Notes: a model not told the origin generated them from the letters alone. Shown: positions 37,113 through 45,359, counted from the stretch's first letter. The stretch: 48,503 bases of DNA from an uncultured Pelagibacteraceae bacterium (GCA_902529785.1 CABZXV010000005.1:1-48503); one strand, 5' to 3'. Program-made: numbers and translations.

Positions 37113-39071
37113 TTGAGAAAATTAAATAAAACCTTATCTAATACAATACGCGCTCTTTCAATGGACGCGGTGCAAAAAGCTAATTCTGGTCATCCAGGTA
37201 TGCCTATGGGTATGGCAGATGTTTCTACAATCCTTTTTAAATATTTTCTAAAGTTCAATCCAAAAAACCCTAGTTGGATAAACAGAGATAGGTTCGTCTT
37301 ATCTGCAGGGCACGGCTCAATGTTACTTTACTCTTTGCTTTATTTAACTGGTTACAAAAGTGTTAATTTAAAAGACATAAAAAATTTTAGACAATTAAAT
37401 TCTATTTGTGCGGGTCATCCTGAGTACGTAAAAAACTCTGGTATCGAGACTACAACAGGTCCCTTGGGTCAGGGAATCTCTAACGCAGTTGGATTTGCAT
37501 TAGCAGAAGAGATTTTGAAAAAAAAATTAGGGAAAAACATCATTAACCACAAAACTTATGTAATAGCCGGTGATGGATGTTTAATGGAAGGTATTAGTCA
37601 CGAAGCAATGAGTTTAGCAGGACATTTAAAGCTTAAAAACCTCATAATGTTGTTTGATAATAATTCAATCTCTATTGACGGACCAACAAGTTTAGCAGTT
37701 TCAGATAATTTTAGGAAAAGATTTGAGAGTTATGGATGGAGTTATATTGAAATTAATGGACATAAAGAACTTGAGATATTTAAAGCATTAAAAAAAGTTC
37801 AAAAAGCAAAAAAACCAACAGTGATTTCTTGCAAAACTAGAATTGGTTATGGTTCTCCAAATAAATCTGGAAAAGCATCTTCGCACGGTAGTCCTCTTGG
37901 TATTGATGAGATTGCATTAGCAAAAAAAGAATTAAATTGGAATTATAAACCCTTTCAAATACCAAAAAACATATTAAACAAATGGAGAACCATTGGCAGA
38001 AGAGGAGAAAAAAAAGAAGATAAATGGCATAAAATTTATAAAAAAAACAAAGTCAAAATAAATTTTTCTTTAAAAAATAATTTTAAAGACTCTTTAAACA
38101 ATGAAAAAAAAAATGCAGTAAAAGAGCATAAAAGTCTTGCCTCAAGAAAATCATCTGAGGCCATAATTAGTTCTCTTTTTAAAAATAATAATACAATTAT
38201 AGGTGGATCAGCAGATCTTGCAGGATCAAATAATACAAAAACAAAAAATAATAAAATTATAAAACCAGGAAATTTTGAAGGTAATTATATTCATTATGGT
38301 GTAAGGGAGCATGCGATGTGTGGAATTATGAATGGTTTGGCTCTGCATAGTAAATTAATTCCATACGGAGGAACTTTTTTAATTTTCTCTGATTATTGCA
38401 AACCATCAATAAGATTGGCCGCTATGATGAAACAACAAGTTATATATGTAATGACGCATGACTCAATCGGACTTGGAGAAGATGGACCAACACATCAACC
38501 GATTGAACAATTGACTGGTTTAAGAGCAATTCCTAATCTCAATATTTTTAGACCAGCAGATAGATTAGAAACTATTGAATGTTGGGAATATGCATTAAAA
38601 AGTTCAAAAACACCTAGTGTCTTATCTTTAACCAGGCAGAACCTTAATTCCATTAGAAAAAAATATACAAAAAATAATAAATGTTCTTTAGGAGCATATG
38701 AAGTTTTAAGGACCAATAAAAAAATTAGTTTGACGATTTTGGCAAGTGGTTCCGAGGTAAACTTGGCCATAGAAACAAGCCATAAATTAGCCAAAGAAAA
38801 CATATATTCTAAAGTGATATCGGTACCATGCATGGAGCTATTTGATAAACAGTCAAAAAAATATAAAAATAAAGTTCTTCAAGAAACTAAATATAAGATC
38901 TCGATAGAAGCAGGATCAGGTGACTGTTGGAGAAAATATGTTGGTGATTTAGGAACAACTTTTGGTATTGATGATTTTGGGAAAAGTGCTCCTTATAAAG
39001 AAATTTTTAAATATTTTGGATTGATTGATAATAATATCGCATATAAATCAAAAAAGTTAATTAAGAAATAA
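37113..39071 (+). CDS. tkt: Transketolase
   Basis: A 652-residue TPP enzyme that moves two-carbon units among sugar phosphates. N-terminal blocks are DAVQKANSGHPGMPMGMADV, DRFVLSAGHGSML, TTGPLGQGISNAVG and the TPP motif GDGCLMEGISHEAMSLAG followed by LFDNN. The pyrimidine domain has GVREHAMCGIMNG and HDSIGLGEDGPTHQPIEQL, and the C-terminal domain has GSGDCWRKYVG. The start is a TTG at 37113 with AAGGAT upstream (37100-37105). The gap from the divergent coiled-coil gene is 53 bp and must hold both promoters. It heads the tkt-gap-pgk-fba unit. Confidence 0.97.
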   Translation: MRKLNKTLSNTIRALSMDAVQKANSGHPGMPMGMADVSTILFKYFLKFNPKNPSWINRDRFVLSAGHGSMLLYSLLYLTGYKSVNLKDIKNFRQLNSICAGHPEYVKNSGIETTTGPLGQGISNAVGFALAEEILKKKLGKNIINHKTYVIAGDGCLMEGISHEAMSLAGHLKLKNLIMLFDNNSISIDGPTSLAVSDNFRKRFESYGWSYIEINGHKELEIFKALKKVQKAKKPTVISCKTRIGYGSPNKSGKASSHGSPLGIDEIALAKKELNWNYKPFQIPKNILNKWRTIGRRGEKKEDKWHKIYKKNKVKINFSLKNNFKDSLNNEKKNAVKEHKSLASRKSSEAIISSLFKNNNTIIGGSADLAGSNNTKTKNNKIIKPGNFEGNYIHYGVREHAMCGIMNGLALHSKLIPYGGTFLIFSDYCKPSIRLAAMMKQQVIYVMTHDSIGLGEDGPTHQPIEQLTGLRAIPNLNIFRPADRLETIECWEYALKSSKTPSVLSLTRQNLNSIRKKYTKNNKCSLGAYEVLRTNKKISLTILASGSEVNLAIETSHKLAKENIYSKVISVPCMELFDKQSKKYKNKVLQETKYKISIEAGSGDCWRKYVGDLGTTFGIDDFGKSAPYKEIFKYFGLIDNNIAYKSKKLIKK

Positions 39072-39073
39072 AG

Positions 39074-40081
39074 ATGACAATTAAAGTGGGAATAAATGGA
39101 ATGGGTAGAATTGGAAGAATGGTTTTTAGATCAATCATTGAGACTCAGAATAAAAAATTAAAGATAAATCATATAAACAACAGATCAAACTTAGAAACCA
39201 CTTGTCAATTAATAAAGTATGATTCTATTCATGGAAAATTTAATGTAGATGTAACGTTTGATGAAAATAACTTAATATTAAATCAAAGAAAAATTTCATT
39301 TTCCCAAAAGTCTTCTATCGAAGATATTGATTGGAAAAAATACGATGTTGATTATGTATTTGAATGCACTGGAAAATTTAATTCAAGAGAAAAACTTGAA
39401 TATCACATTAAAAATGGAGCAAAAAAAGTAATTGTTTCGGCACCATGTAAAAATGCTGATAAAACAATAGTATTTGGGGTTAATCAAAATATTTTATCAA
39501 AAGATGATAAAATAATATCTGCTGCATCATGTACTACTAATTGCTTAGCTCCTGTAGTTAATGTGCTTAATAATAATTTTGATATTGAAAAAGGTTTTAT
39601 GACTACTATTCATGCATTTACAAGTGACCAAAGAATTTTGGATAATTCTCACAAAGATATGAGAAGAGCTAGGTCTGCAAGTCAATCAATAATTCCTACA
39701 TCAACAGGAGCATCAAAATCAATAGGTGAAATAATTCCAAGTCTTAAAGGTAAATTAGAAGGGATAGCAATGAGAGTACCAACACCTAATGTGTCTATAG
39801 TGGAGTTGGTTTTTTGTACAAAAAAAGAAATTAGTATCAAAAAAATTAATAATGCCTTTGAAAAATCTGCTAAAAATGAGTTGAAGAAAATTTTAGAAAT
39901 CACACACGAAAAGTTAGTTTCAATTGATTTTAATCATCATTCAGCATCTGCGATCGTTGATGCTTCTTTGACAAATGTAGTTGGGACAAATATGGGCAAA
40001 ATATCTGCTTGGTATGACAATGAGTGGGGGTTTTCTAATAGAATGTGTGATTTAGCTATAAACTTACACAAAATCTCTTAA
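39074..40081 (+). CDS. gap: Glyceraldehyde-3-phosphate dehydrogenase
   Basis: A 335-residue tetrameric dehydrogenase of glycolysis, gluconeogenesis and related carbon cycles. The Rossmann motif is VGINGMGRIGRMVFR. The catalytic cysteine is C153 in SAASCTTNC, and the C-terminal WYDNEWGFSNRM is intact. The residue equivalent to the NAD-selecting Asp32, normally IND, is N36 here (HINNRSN), followed by Arg. That may shift preference towards NADP. It lies 2 bp after tkt and shares one base with the pgk start. Confidence 0.97.
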   Translation: MTIKVGINGMGRIGRMVFRSIIETQNKKLKINHINNRSNLETTCQLIKYDSIHGKFNVDVTFDENNLILNQRKISFSQKSSIEDIDWKKYDVDYVFECTGKFNSREKLEYHIKNGAKKVIVSAPCKNADKTIVFGVNQNILSKDDKIISAASCTTNCLAPVVNVLNNNFDIEKGFMTTIHAFTSDQRILDNSHKDMRRARSASQSIIPTSTGASKSIGEIIPSLKGKLEGIAMRVPTPNVSIVELVFCTKKEISIKKINNAFEKSAKNELKKILEITHEKLVSIDFNHHSASAIVDASLTNVVGTNMGKISAWYDNEWGFSNRMCDLAINLHKIS

Positions 40082-41259
40082 TGAGAAGTATCGTAGAGGA
40101 AAAAAATTTAATTAACAAGGTAATTTTACTGAGATTAGATCTTAATGTTCCGTTGGTTCAGGGTAAAATAACTGACACAACAAGAATTGATAAAATTATA
40201 CCCACTTTAAATTTTTTAATTGGGGAAAAAACTAAAATTGTGATTTTGTCTCATATAGGTAGACCAAAAGGAAAAATTGTGAATGAATTATCTTTGATGC
40301 CGATAAGTGAAGACTTACAAAAAAAACTTAAAGTCAATGTAAAATTAATTAAAAAAAATATTAATGAAATTAAAAATAAACAATTCTTTAATGATTTTGA
40401 TGAACAAATTTTAATATTAGAAAATATAAGATTTTATGCTGAGGAAGAAAAAAATGATATCAAATTTGCCAGTCATATTGCTAGTCTAGGTGATATTTAT
40501 GTTAATGATGCTTTCTCTTGTTCCCACCGAAAACATGCTTCAATTCACCAAATTTCAAAATTCCTTCCTGCTTATTCAGGATTACAACTTGATTTAGAAG
40601 TTAATGCTCTCAATAAAATTACTTCGGAAATCACAAAGCCAATTACTTGCATAATTGGAGGGTCTAAAATTTCTACTAAAATTAATATTATTGAAAATTT
40701 AATACCAAAACTAAACAATATTATTATAGTGGGAGGTATGGCTAATAATTTTATTGAATATTTTGGAAATAACATTGGAAATTCAATAAAAGAAAAAAAT
40801 TGTAATCAAATAGTTGAAAAAATAATTTCACTTACGAAAAAAAAAAATTGCAACTTAGTTTACCCCATAGATGTTTTAGTTTCAGAAAATATAAATGGAT
40901 CTTCTAAAAATAAAGAATTAAATCAAATTGCTTCTAATGAAATGATTTTAGATATAGGGCCGAAGACTGTTAGTAAAATAACAGATATTATTGACAGCAG
41001 TAAAACTATATTGTGGAATGGACCTGCTGGATATTTTGAAAATCCAAATTTTGCTAATGGAAGTATTAAAATAGCAAAAAAGATTTCCGAAAATAATAAA
41101 GCAAATAAAATTTTTTCAGTTATAGGTGGGGGTGATACAGTTTCATTATTAAACAGCCTGAATTTAATTAACAATTTCAATTTTGTTTCAACTGCAGGTG
41201 GAGCATTTCTAGAATATCTTGAAGGTGAAAAGCTTCCTGGTATAACCGCTTTAAATTAA
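40081..41259 (+). CDS. pgk: Phosphoglycerate kinase
   Basis: A 392-residue two-domain kinase interconverting 1,3-bisphosphoglycerate + ADP and 3-phosphoglycerate + ATP. RLDLNVPLVQGKITDTTRI, ILSHIGRPKG, LILENIRFYAEEEKND, VNDAFSCSHRKHAS, the ATP-site IIGGSKISTKI, GGMANNF and the hinge IGGGDTVSLL are all present. The gap stop and the pgk ATG overlap (TAATG), favouring equal translation. Confidence 0.97.
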   Translation: MRSIVEEKNLINKVILLRLDLNVPLVQGKITDTTRIDKIIPTLNFLIGEKTKIVILSHIGRPKGKIVNELSLMPISEDLQKKLKVNVKLIKKNINEIKNKQFFNDFDEQILILENIRFYAEEEKNDIKFASHIASLGDIYVNDAFSCSHRKHASIHQISKFLPAYSGLQLDLEVNALNKITSEITKPITCIIGGSKISTKINIIENLIPKLNNIIIVGGMANNFIEYFGNNIGNSIKEKNCNQIVEKIISLTKKKNCNLVYPIDVLVSENINGSSKNKELNQIASNEMILDIGPKTVSKITDIIDSSKTILWNGPAGYFENPNFANGSIKIAKKISENNKANKIFSVIGGGDTVSLLNSLNLINNFNFVSTAGGAFLEYLEGEKLPGITALN

Positions 41260-41260
41260 T

Positions 41261-42271
41261 ATGTCTGAACTCAATCAAATCGCAAATAAAATAATTTCTA
41301 ATGGCAAGGGTATTCTTGCGGCTGATGAAAGCAATGGAACTATGACAAAAAGGCTTACAGCAGTAAATGTTGAATCCACCCCAGAAAATAGACTTAAATT
41401 TAGGGAAATATTGTTTTCATCTGAATCTATGAAAGAGCACATAGGTGGTGTAATTCTTTATGACGAAACAATCAATCAAACCACAAGTTTTGAAAACTCA
41501 ATACCTGATTTGATTGCTTCTTCTGGTGCACTGCCAGGAATTAAAGTTGATACTGGTGCAAAAAATTTAGCAAACTCAAAAGTAGAAAAAATTACCGAAG
41601 GTTTAGACGGACTAAGAGAAAGATTAAAAAAATATTACGAACTTGGCGCAAGATTTACAAAGTGGAGAGCTGTTTATTCTATAAATGATAAATATCCATC
41701 AAACCTTGCAATTCATACAAATGCACATGCACTTGCGAGATATGCTGCACTGGCTCAGGAAAATAAAATGGTTCCAATAGTAGAGCCCGAAGTATTAATG
41801 GATGGTGATCATTCAGCAGATGAATGCTTAAATAAAACATCTGAGGTTATCCAAAGATGTTTTGAAGAATTAATATTACATAAAGTTGATCTTTCTGGGA
41901 TTATTTTAAAACCTAATATGATATTAGATGGAAATAAATCAAAAATAAAAATTTCTAATGAAGAGGTTGCACAAAAAACTCTGGAATGTTTAAAAAAGTC
42001 AGTTCCAAGTGAAGTACCGGGCATTGCTTTCTTGTCAGGGGGTCAATCAGAAATTGAGGCTACAGAAAATTTGGATTTAATTAATAAACATAACAATACT
42101 AAATTTATAATGACTTATTCATATGGTAGAGCTCTACAACAAAGTGCACTTAAGGAGTGGTCAAAAAATACAAAAGACAAAGTGTTAACTCAAAATACTT
42201 TTAATCATAGAGCTAAAATGTGCTCTCTAGCCACTAAAGGGAAATGGTCGAAAGAACTTGAAAATAAATAA
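41261..42271 (+). CDS. fba: Fructose-bisphosphate aldolase, class I
   Basis: A 336-residue Schiff-base aldolase. The class I N-terminal signature is GILAADESNGTMTKRL. GVILYDETI, FTKWRAVYSI, VPIVEPEVLMDGDHS and the Schiff-base lysine K217 in GIILKPNMIL follow, then FLSGGQSEIEATENL. Most bacteria use the zinc class II enzyme, so the metal-free class I form is notable. It fits an ocean setting with scarce metals, though that is inference. It starts 1 bp after the pgk stop. Confidence 0.97.
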   Translation: MSELNQIANKIISNGKGILAADESNGTMTKRLTAVNVESTPENRLKFREILFSSESMKEHIGGVILYDETINQTTSFENSIPDLIASSGALPGIKVDTGAKNLANSKVEKITEGLDGLRERLKKYYELGARFTKWRAVYSINDKYPSNLAIHTNAHALARYAALAQENKMVPIVEPEVLMDGDHSADECLNKTSEVIQRCFEELILHKVDLSGIILKPNMILDGNKSKIKISNEEVAQKTLECLKKSVPSEVPGIAFLSGGQSEIEATENLDLINKHNNTKFIMTYSYGRALQQSALKEWSKNTKDKVLTQNTFNHRAKMCSLATKGKWSKELENK

Positions 42272-42872
42272 AAAAAAATTTATTTACCTTATCTCTCCAA
42301 ATAAAATTAGCAAAAATTTTTATGAAAATCTCAGATTAGTATTAGACACAAACAAAGTGAGTTTTTTCCAAATGAGACTAAAAAAATATTCATTTGATCA
42401 AAAAATTATTATCGGCAGAAAAATAAAAAAAATATGTAAAACTAAAAGAGTAAAATTTATTGTAAATGATGATCCTTTGTTAGCCAGAAGACTTGGTGCT
42501 GATGGTTGTCATCTTGGTCAAAAAGATATGAAAATTGAAAAAGCACGTAGTATAATTGGAAATAAGATAATTGGCATTACTTGTCATAACTCTTTAAGGC
42601 TTGCAAAAAATGCAATTAATTCAAAAGTAAATTACTTAGCTTTTGGAGCTTTTTATCAATCAAAAACCAAAAAAACCAAATATCAAGCAAATGTCAAAAT
42701 TTTAAATGAAGTTGATAAAATAACTAATATTCCAAAAGTAGCAATTGGTGGAATCAATTCGAGCAATTACAAAAATCTATTATTGAATAAAGCTAATTTT
42801 TTAGCTATTTCAAGCTACATTTGGAAAAATAAAAAATATAAACCAAATCAAGCAATTGGAATATTGAAATGA
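42258..42872 (+). CDS. thiE: Thiamine phosphate synthase
   Basis: A 204-residue TIM-barrel enzyme coupling HMP-PP with thiazole phosphate. Motifs are FFQMRLK, FIVNDDPLLARRLGADGCHLGQKD, GITCHNS, YLAFGAFYQSKTKK and VAIGGINSSN. The start is a TTG at 42258, inside the fba 3' end (14-bp overlap), because no ATG precedes the first conserved strand. It is linked to thiD at 22243. Finding thiE inside a sugar-phosphate operon is unusual and may reflect the TPP need of Tkt and Dxs. Confidence 0.9.
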   Translation: MKINKKKFIYLISPNKISKNFYENLRLVLDTNKVSFFQMRLKKYSFDQKIIIGRKIKKICKTKRVKFIVNDDPLLARRLGADGCHLGQKDMKIEKARSIIGNKIIGITCHNSLRLAKNAINSKVNYLAFGAFYQSKTKKTKYQANVKILNEVDKITNIPKVAIGGINSSNYKNLLLNKANFLAISSYIWKNKKYKPNQAIGILK

Positions 42873-43429
42873 AAATAAATGCTGGAGAAATTAGAGTTGG
42901 AATGCTTTTAGAATATAAAAATGATTTATGGCAAGTTTTAAAAACCCAGCATGTGAAGCCAGGAAAAGGTGGTGCTTTTGCTCAAGTAGAAATGAAAAGT
43001 GTTGGAAAAAATACTAAATTAAATGAGAGATTTAGATCAAGTGAGACTGTTGAAAAAGCTTCACTTGAAGAGAAAAATTATAATTATCTTTATTCTGACG
43101 AAAATAATTATTTTTTTATGGACCCTAAATCTTTTGAGCAAATTGAAATTAATAAAGACACTATTGGAGAAAAAGGTAAATTATTAACCGAAAACTTAGA
43201 TGTAACTGTCAGTTTTTATAATGATAATGCAATTTCAGTAGAACTTCCAAATCAAATAAATTGTAAAATTATTTCAACCGATGCAGCTTTAAAAGGTCAG
43301 ACAGTATCATCATCTTACAAGCCTGCAATCTTAGATAATGGAGTCAAAATACAAGTGCCGCCATTTATAGAGTCTGAAGATGAAATAATTTTAGATACTA
43401 GAACACTCGAATATGTAAAAAAGATTTAA
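42869..43429 (+). CDS. efp: Elongation factor P
   Basis: A 186-residue, three-domain translation factor that relieves stalling at polyproline. Domain I has GEIRVGMLLEYKNDLW and HVKPGKGGAFAQV. K33 in PGKGG is the tip lysine that is beta-lysylated in species with EpmA/B. Domain III has GVKIQVPPFIE and the terminal DTRTLEYVKK. Length is standard. It overlaps thiE by 4 bp (ATGA). The modification enzymes are not in the window. Confidence 0.97.
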   Translation: MKINAGEIRVGMLLEYKNDLWQVLKTQHVKPGKGGAFAQVEMKSVGKNTKLNERFRSSETVEKASLEEKNYNYLYSDENNYFFMDPKSFEQIEINKDTIGEKGKLLTENLDVTVSFYNDNAISVELPNQINCKIISTDAALKGQTVSSSYKPAILDNGVKIQVPPFIESEDEIILDTRTLEYVKKI

Positions 43430-43432
43430 ATA

Positions 43433-44179
43433 ATGAATTCTATATCTCCTAATTTAAATGTTATGATCAAAGCTTGTGAAAAAGCATCAAAGGTAATAAT
43501 AAGAGATTTTGGCGAAGTTGAAAATTTACAAGTAGCAAAAAAAGGTCCAAGAGATTTTGTAACCAAAACTGATAAAAGAGTAGAGGAGATACTTATAGAT
43601 GAGTTAATGAAAGCAAAAAAAAGTTATTCTTTTTTAAGCGAAGAAAGTGGAAAAATTGAGAATAAAGATAAAAATAACATTTGGATAATTGATCCAATTG
43701 ATGGAACAACAAATTTTTTACATGGAATACCTCATTTTGCTATTTCAGTTGCACTTAAGATCGATGGTGAAATAAAATCAGCATTAATATTTGATCCTAT
43801 AAAAAACGAAATTTTTTTTGCAGATAAAGGAAATGGAGCATATTTTAATAATCATAGAATTCGGGTATCTAAAAAAAGTAATTTAGAAGATTGTTTATTT
43901 TCGTCCGATCAGAATGGACTGAAAAATATATTTCCTGTTTTAAACATGAGAAATACAGGCTGTGCAGCTCTGGACTTGGCTTATGTGGGATCTGGTAGAT
44001 TAGACGGTTTTTTTCAGAATAAAATTAATTTGTGGGATGTGGCTGCTGGAGTACTCATAGTTCAAGAAGCTGGTGGAGCTACGAATGATATTAAAAAGTT
44101 TAGTGAAAACTCCATAGATATAAGGGCAGCAAGTAATAATATTTATTCAAAAATGATGGAAAAACTAGATAACTTTTAA
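43433..44179 (+). CDS. suhB: Inositol monophosphatase family protein (SuhB-like)
   Basis: A 248-residue Mg-dependent phosphatase of the IMPase fold. Metal ligands lie in FLSEESG, WIIDPIDGTTNFLHG and NLWDVAAGVLIVQEAGG. FVTKTDKRVEE is also family-typical. SuhB proteins hydrolyse inositol-1-phosphate and, in E. coli, also act in rRNA antitermination. Either role, or another sugar phosphate substrate, is possible. It lies 3 bp after efp. A 35-bp gap to rpmE contains TTGTTATAAGAC, a possible -10 region. Confidence 0.92.
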   Translation: MNSISPNLNVMIKACEKASKVIIRDFGEVENLQVAKKGPRDFVTKTDKRVEEILIDELMKAKKSYSFLSEESGKIENKDKNNIWIIDPIDGTTNFLHGIPHFAISVALKIDGEIKSALIFDPIKNEIFFADKGNGAYFNNHRIRVSKKSNLEDCLFSSDQNGLKNIFPVLNMRNTGCAALDLAYVGSGRLDGFFQNKINLWDVAAGVLIVQEAGGATNDIKKFSENSIDIRAASNNIYSKMMEKLDNF

Positions 44180-44214
44180 TTGTTTTTATCTAACTTTTTG
44201 TTATAAGACCGCCT

Positions 44215-44442
44215 ATGAAAAAAAACTTACATCCAGATTATCATACAATTCAAGTTGAAATGACCGATGGTAGTCGTTTTGAAACAAGATCAACTTGGGG
44301 CTCAGAAGGAGAGACTCTAAAACTTGAGATTGATCCTATATCTCATTCTGCCTGGACGGGTGGAAAACAAAAAATTCTAGATAAAGGTCGTGTAAGTAAA
44401 TTTAATAAAAAATTCCAAAATTTTAGATCAGAAAACAAATAA
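44215..44442 (+). CDS. rpmE: 50S ribosomal protein L31 (cysteine-free type)
   Basis: A 75-residue ribosomal protein. The N-terminus [18 protein letters not shown] and the [10 protein letters not shown] and HSAWTGGKQ blocks match L31. The four zinc-binding cysteines of the E. coli form are absent, so this is the zinc-independent variant common in alphaproteobacteria. Its stop overlaps the trcR ATG by one base (TAATG). Confidence 0.96.
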   Translation: MKKNLHPDYHTIQVEMTDGSRFETRSTWGSEGETLKLEIDPISHSAWTGGKQKILDKGRVSKFNKKFQNFRSENK

Positions 44443-45011
44443 TGAGTAATGCACCATTAATGCCTATGGCCACAGCTGTATGGCTAGTAGAAAACACATC
44501 GTTGACTTTTAAACAAATTGCAGATTTCTGTAAACTTCATGAAGTTGAGGTTCAGGGTATAGCAGATGGCGATGTAGCTAAAGGGATTGTTGGATATAAT
44601 CCAATTATAGCTCGTCAACTCACTTTAGATGAAATAAATCTTTCGTCAAACGACCCAGATAGACCTTTGACACTAAAAGAGAATGAGATAGGCATTAAAA
44701 GTGAAGAAAAAAAATCAAAAAAATATATTCCTCTATCTAAAAGACAAGATAAGCCGGACTCAGCCTTATGGCTAATTAAGCAGCATTCTATTCTTAAAGA
44801 TTCTCAAATTGCAAAATTAGTAGGTATTACTAAAAATTCTGCAACTGCTATAAGAAATAAAAGTTATTGGAACTTTAATAATTTGAATGCGAAGGATCCT
44901 GTCGCTATGGGTCTATTTACACAAAAAGAATTAGTTGATGCCCTTGATAAAGCAGATAGAAGAATAAAAAGAGAAAAAAAGGAAAAAGAAAAGTTACAAA
45001 ATTTAAAATAA
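44442..45011 (+). CDS. trcR: TrcR / DUF1013 cell-cycle regulator homologue
   Basis: A 189-residue protein restricted to alphaproteobacteria. The N-terminal domain MPMATAVWLVENTSLTFKQIADFCKLHEVEVQGIADG resembles a helix-turn-helix. A second repeat DSALWLIKQHSILKDSQIAKLVGITKNSATAIRNKSYW follows a charged linker. The Caulobacter homologue TrcR is a conserved cell-cycle transcription regulator acting with RNA polymerase. The two W-L-I/V-E/K repeats suggest duplicated HTH units. A Lys/Glu-rich helix ends the protein. Its placement after rpmE recurs in related genomes as far as I recall. Confidence 0.88.
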   Translation: MSNAPLMPMATAVWLVENTSLTFKQIADFCKLHEVEVQGIADGDVAKGIVGYNPIIARQLTLDEINLSSNDPDRPLTLKENEIGIKSEEKKSKKYIPLSKRQDKPDSALWLIKQHSILKDSQIAKLVGITKNSATAIRNKSYWNFNNLNAKDPVAMGLFTQKELVDALDKADRRIKREKKEKEKLQNLK

Positions 45012-45014
45012 ACT

Positions 45015-45086
45015 ATGAAAAGTAAATTAAATAGACAAACAAAAAATAAAGTGCTAGTCAATACACTTTTAGGAGGTAGTTATTAA
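45015..45086 (+). CDS. Possible 23-codon leader ORF ahead of rpsU
   Basis: An ATG at 45015 opens a 23-residue frame (MKSKLNRQTKNKVLVNTL, then LGGSY) that ends at TAA 45084-45086. The rpsU Shine-Dalgarno lies inside its last codons, and its stop overlaps the presumed rpsU start (ATTAA). It could couple translation of rpsU or be a chance frame. It has no visible Shine-Dalgarno of its own and no known homologue that I recognise. Confidence 0.3.
   Translation: MKSKLNRQTKNKVLVNTLLGGSY
45071..45077 (+). promoter_or_regulatory. Shine-Dalgarno that fixes the rpsU start
   Basis: AGGAGGT is an almost full-length anti-16S complement, the strongest ribosome binding site in the window. It lies 4 nt before ATT 45082. 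This spacing points to ATT, not a downstream codon, as the start. The in-frame stop TAG at 45070-45072 rules out any start further upstream. Confidence 0.75.
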
Positions 45087-45276
45087 AATAGAAGTAAAAG
45101 ATAATAATATAGAGCAAGCTTTAAGAGTTTTAAAAAGAAAACTACAAAGAGATGGTTTCTTCAAAATAATTAAATTAAAAAATACATATGAAAAACCATC
45201 AGAGAAGAAAAAAAGAATTCTTCAAGAAAATATAAAAAGAGTTAAAAAACTTAATAAATTAAAAAATAGAATTTAA
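45082..45276 (+). CDS. rpsU: 30S ribosomal protein S21, with apparent ATT start
   Basis: A 64-residue basic protein. After the initiator it reads KIEVKDNNIEQALRVLKRKL, then QRDGFF and YEKPSEKKKRILQ, the S21 family pattern, with a Lys-rich C-terminus. There is no ATG, GTG or TTG in frame ahead of the conserved sequence. The only plausible initiator is ATT at 45082, 4 nt after a perfect AGGAGGT. AUU starts are rare and are known for infC, where IF3 discriminates against them, so IF3-linked control of S21 is conceivable. A sequencing error (ATG to ATT) is the main alternative. The stop lies 4 bp before tRNA-fMet, so the two may share a transcript. Confidence 0.88.
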   Translation: MKIEVKDNNIEQALRVLKRKLQRDGFFKIIKLKNTYEKPSEKKKRILQENIKRVKKLNKLKNRI

Positions 45277-45280
45277 ATAT

Positions 45281-45357
45281 CGCGGGGTGGAGCAGCCTGG
45301 TAGCTCGCAAGGCTCATAACCTTGAGGTCGGCGGTTCAAATCCGTCCCCCGCAACCA
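45281..45357 (+). tRNA. Initiator tRNA-fMet (anticodon CAT)
   Basis: A 77-nt tRNA with encoded CCA (45355-45357). The acceptor stem starts with a C1-A72 mismatch (CGCGGGG / CCCCGCA), the hallmark of initiator tRNA. The anticodon loop is CTCATAA. The anticodon stem CAAGG/CCTTG has AGG:CCT at 29-31:39-41 instead of three G-C pairs, a variant I recall from some alphaproteobacteria. The T-arm GGCGG-TTCAAAT-CCGTC is normal. Only 2 bp separate it from the carbamoyltransferase stop on the other strand. Confidence 0.96.
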
Positions 45358-45359
45358 AT

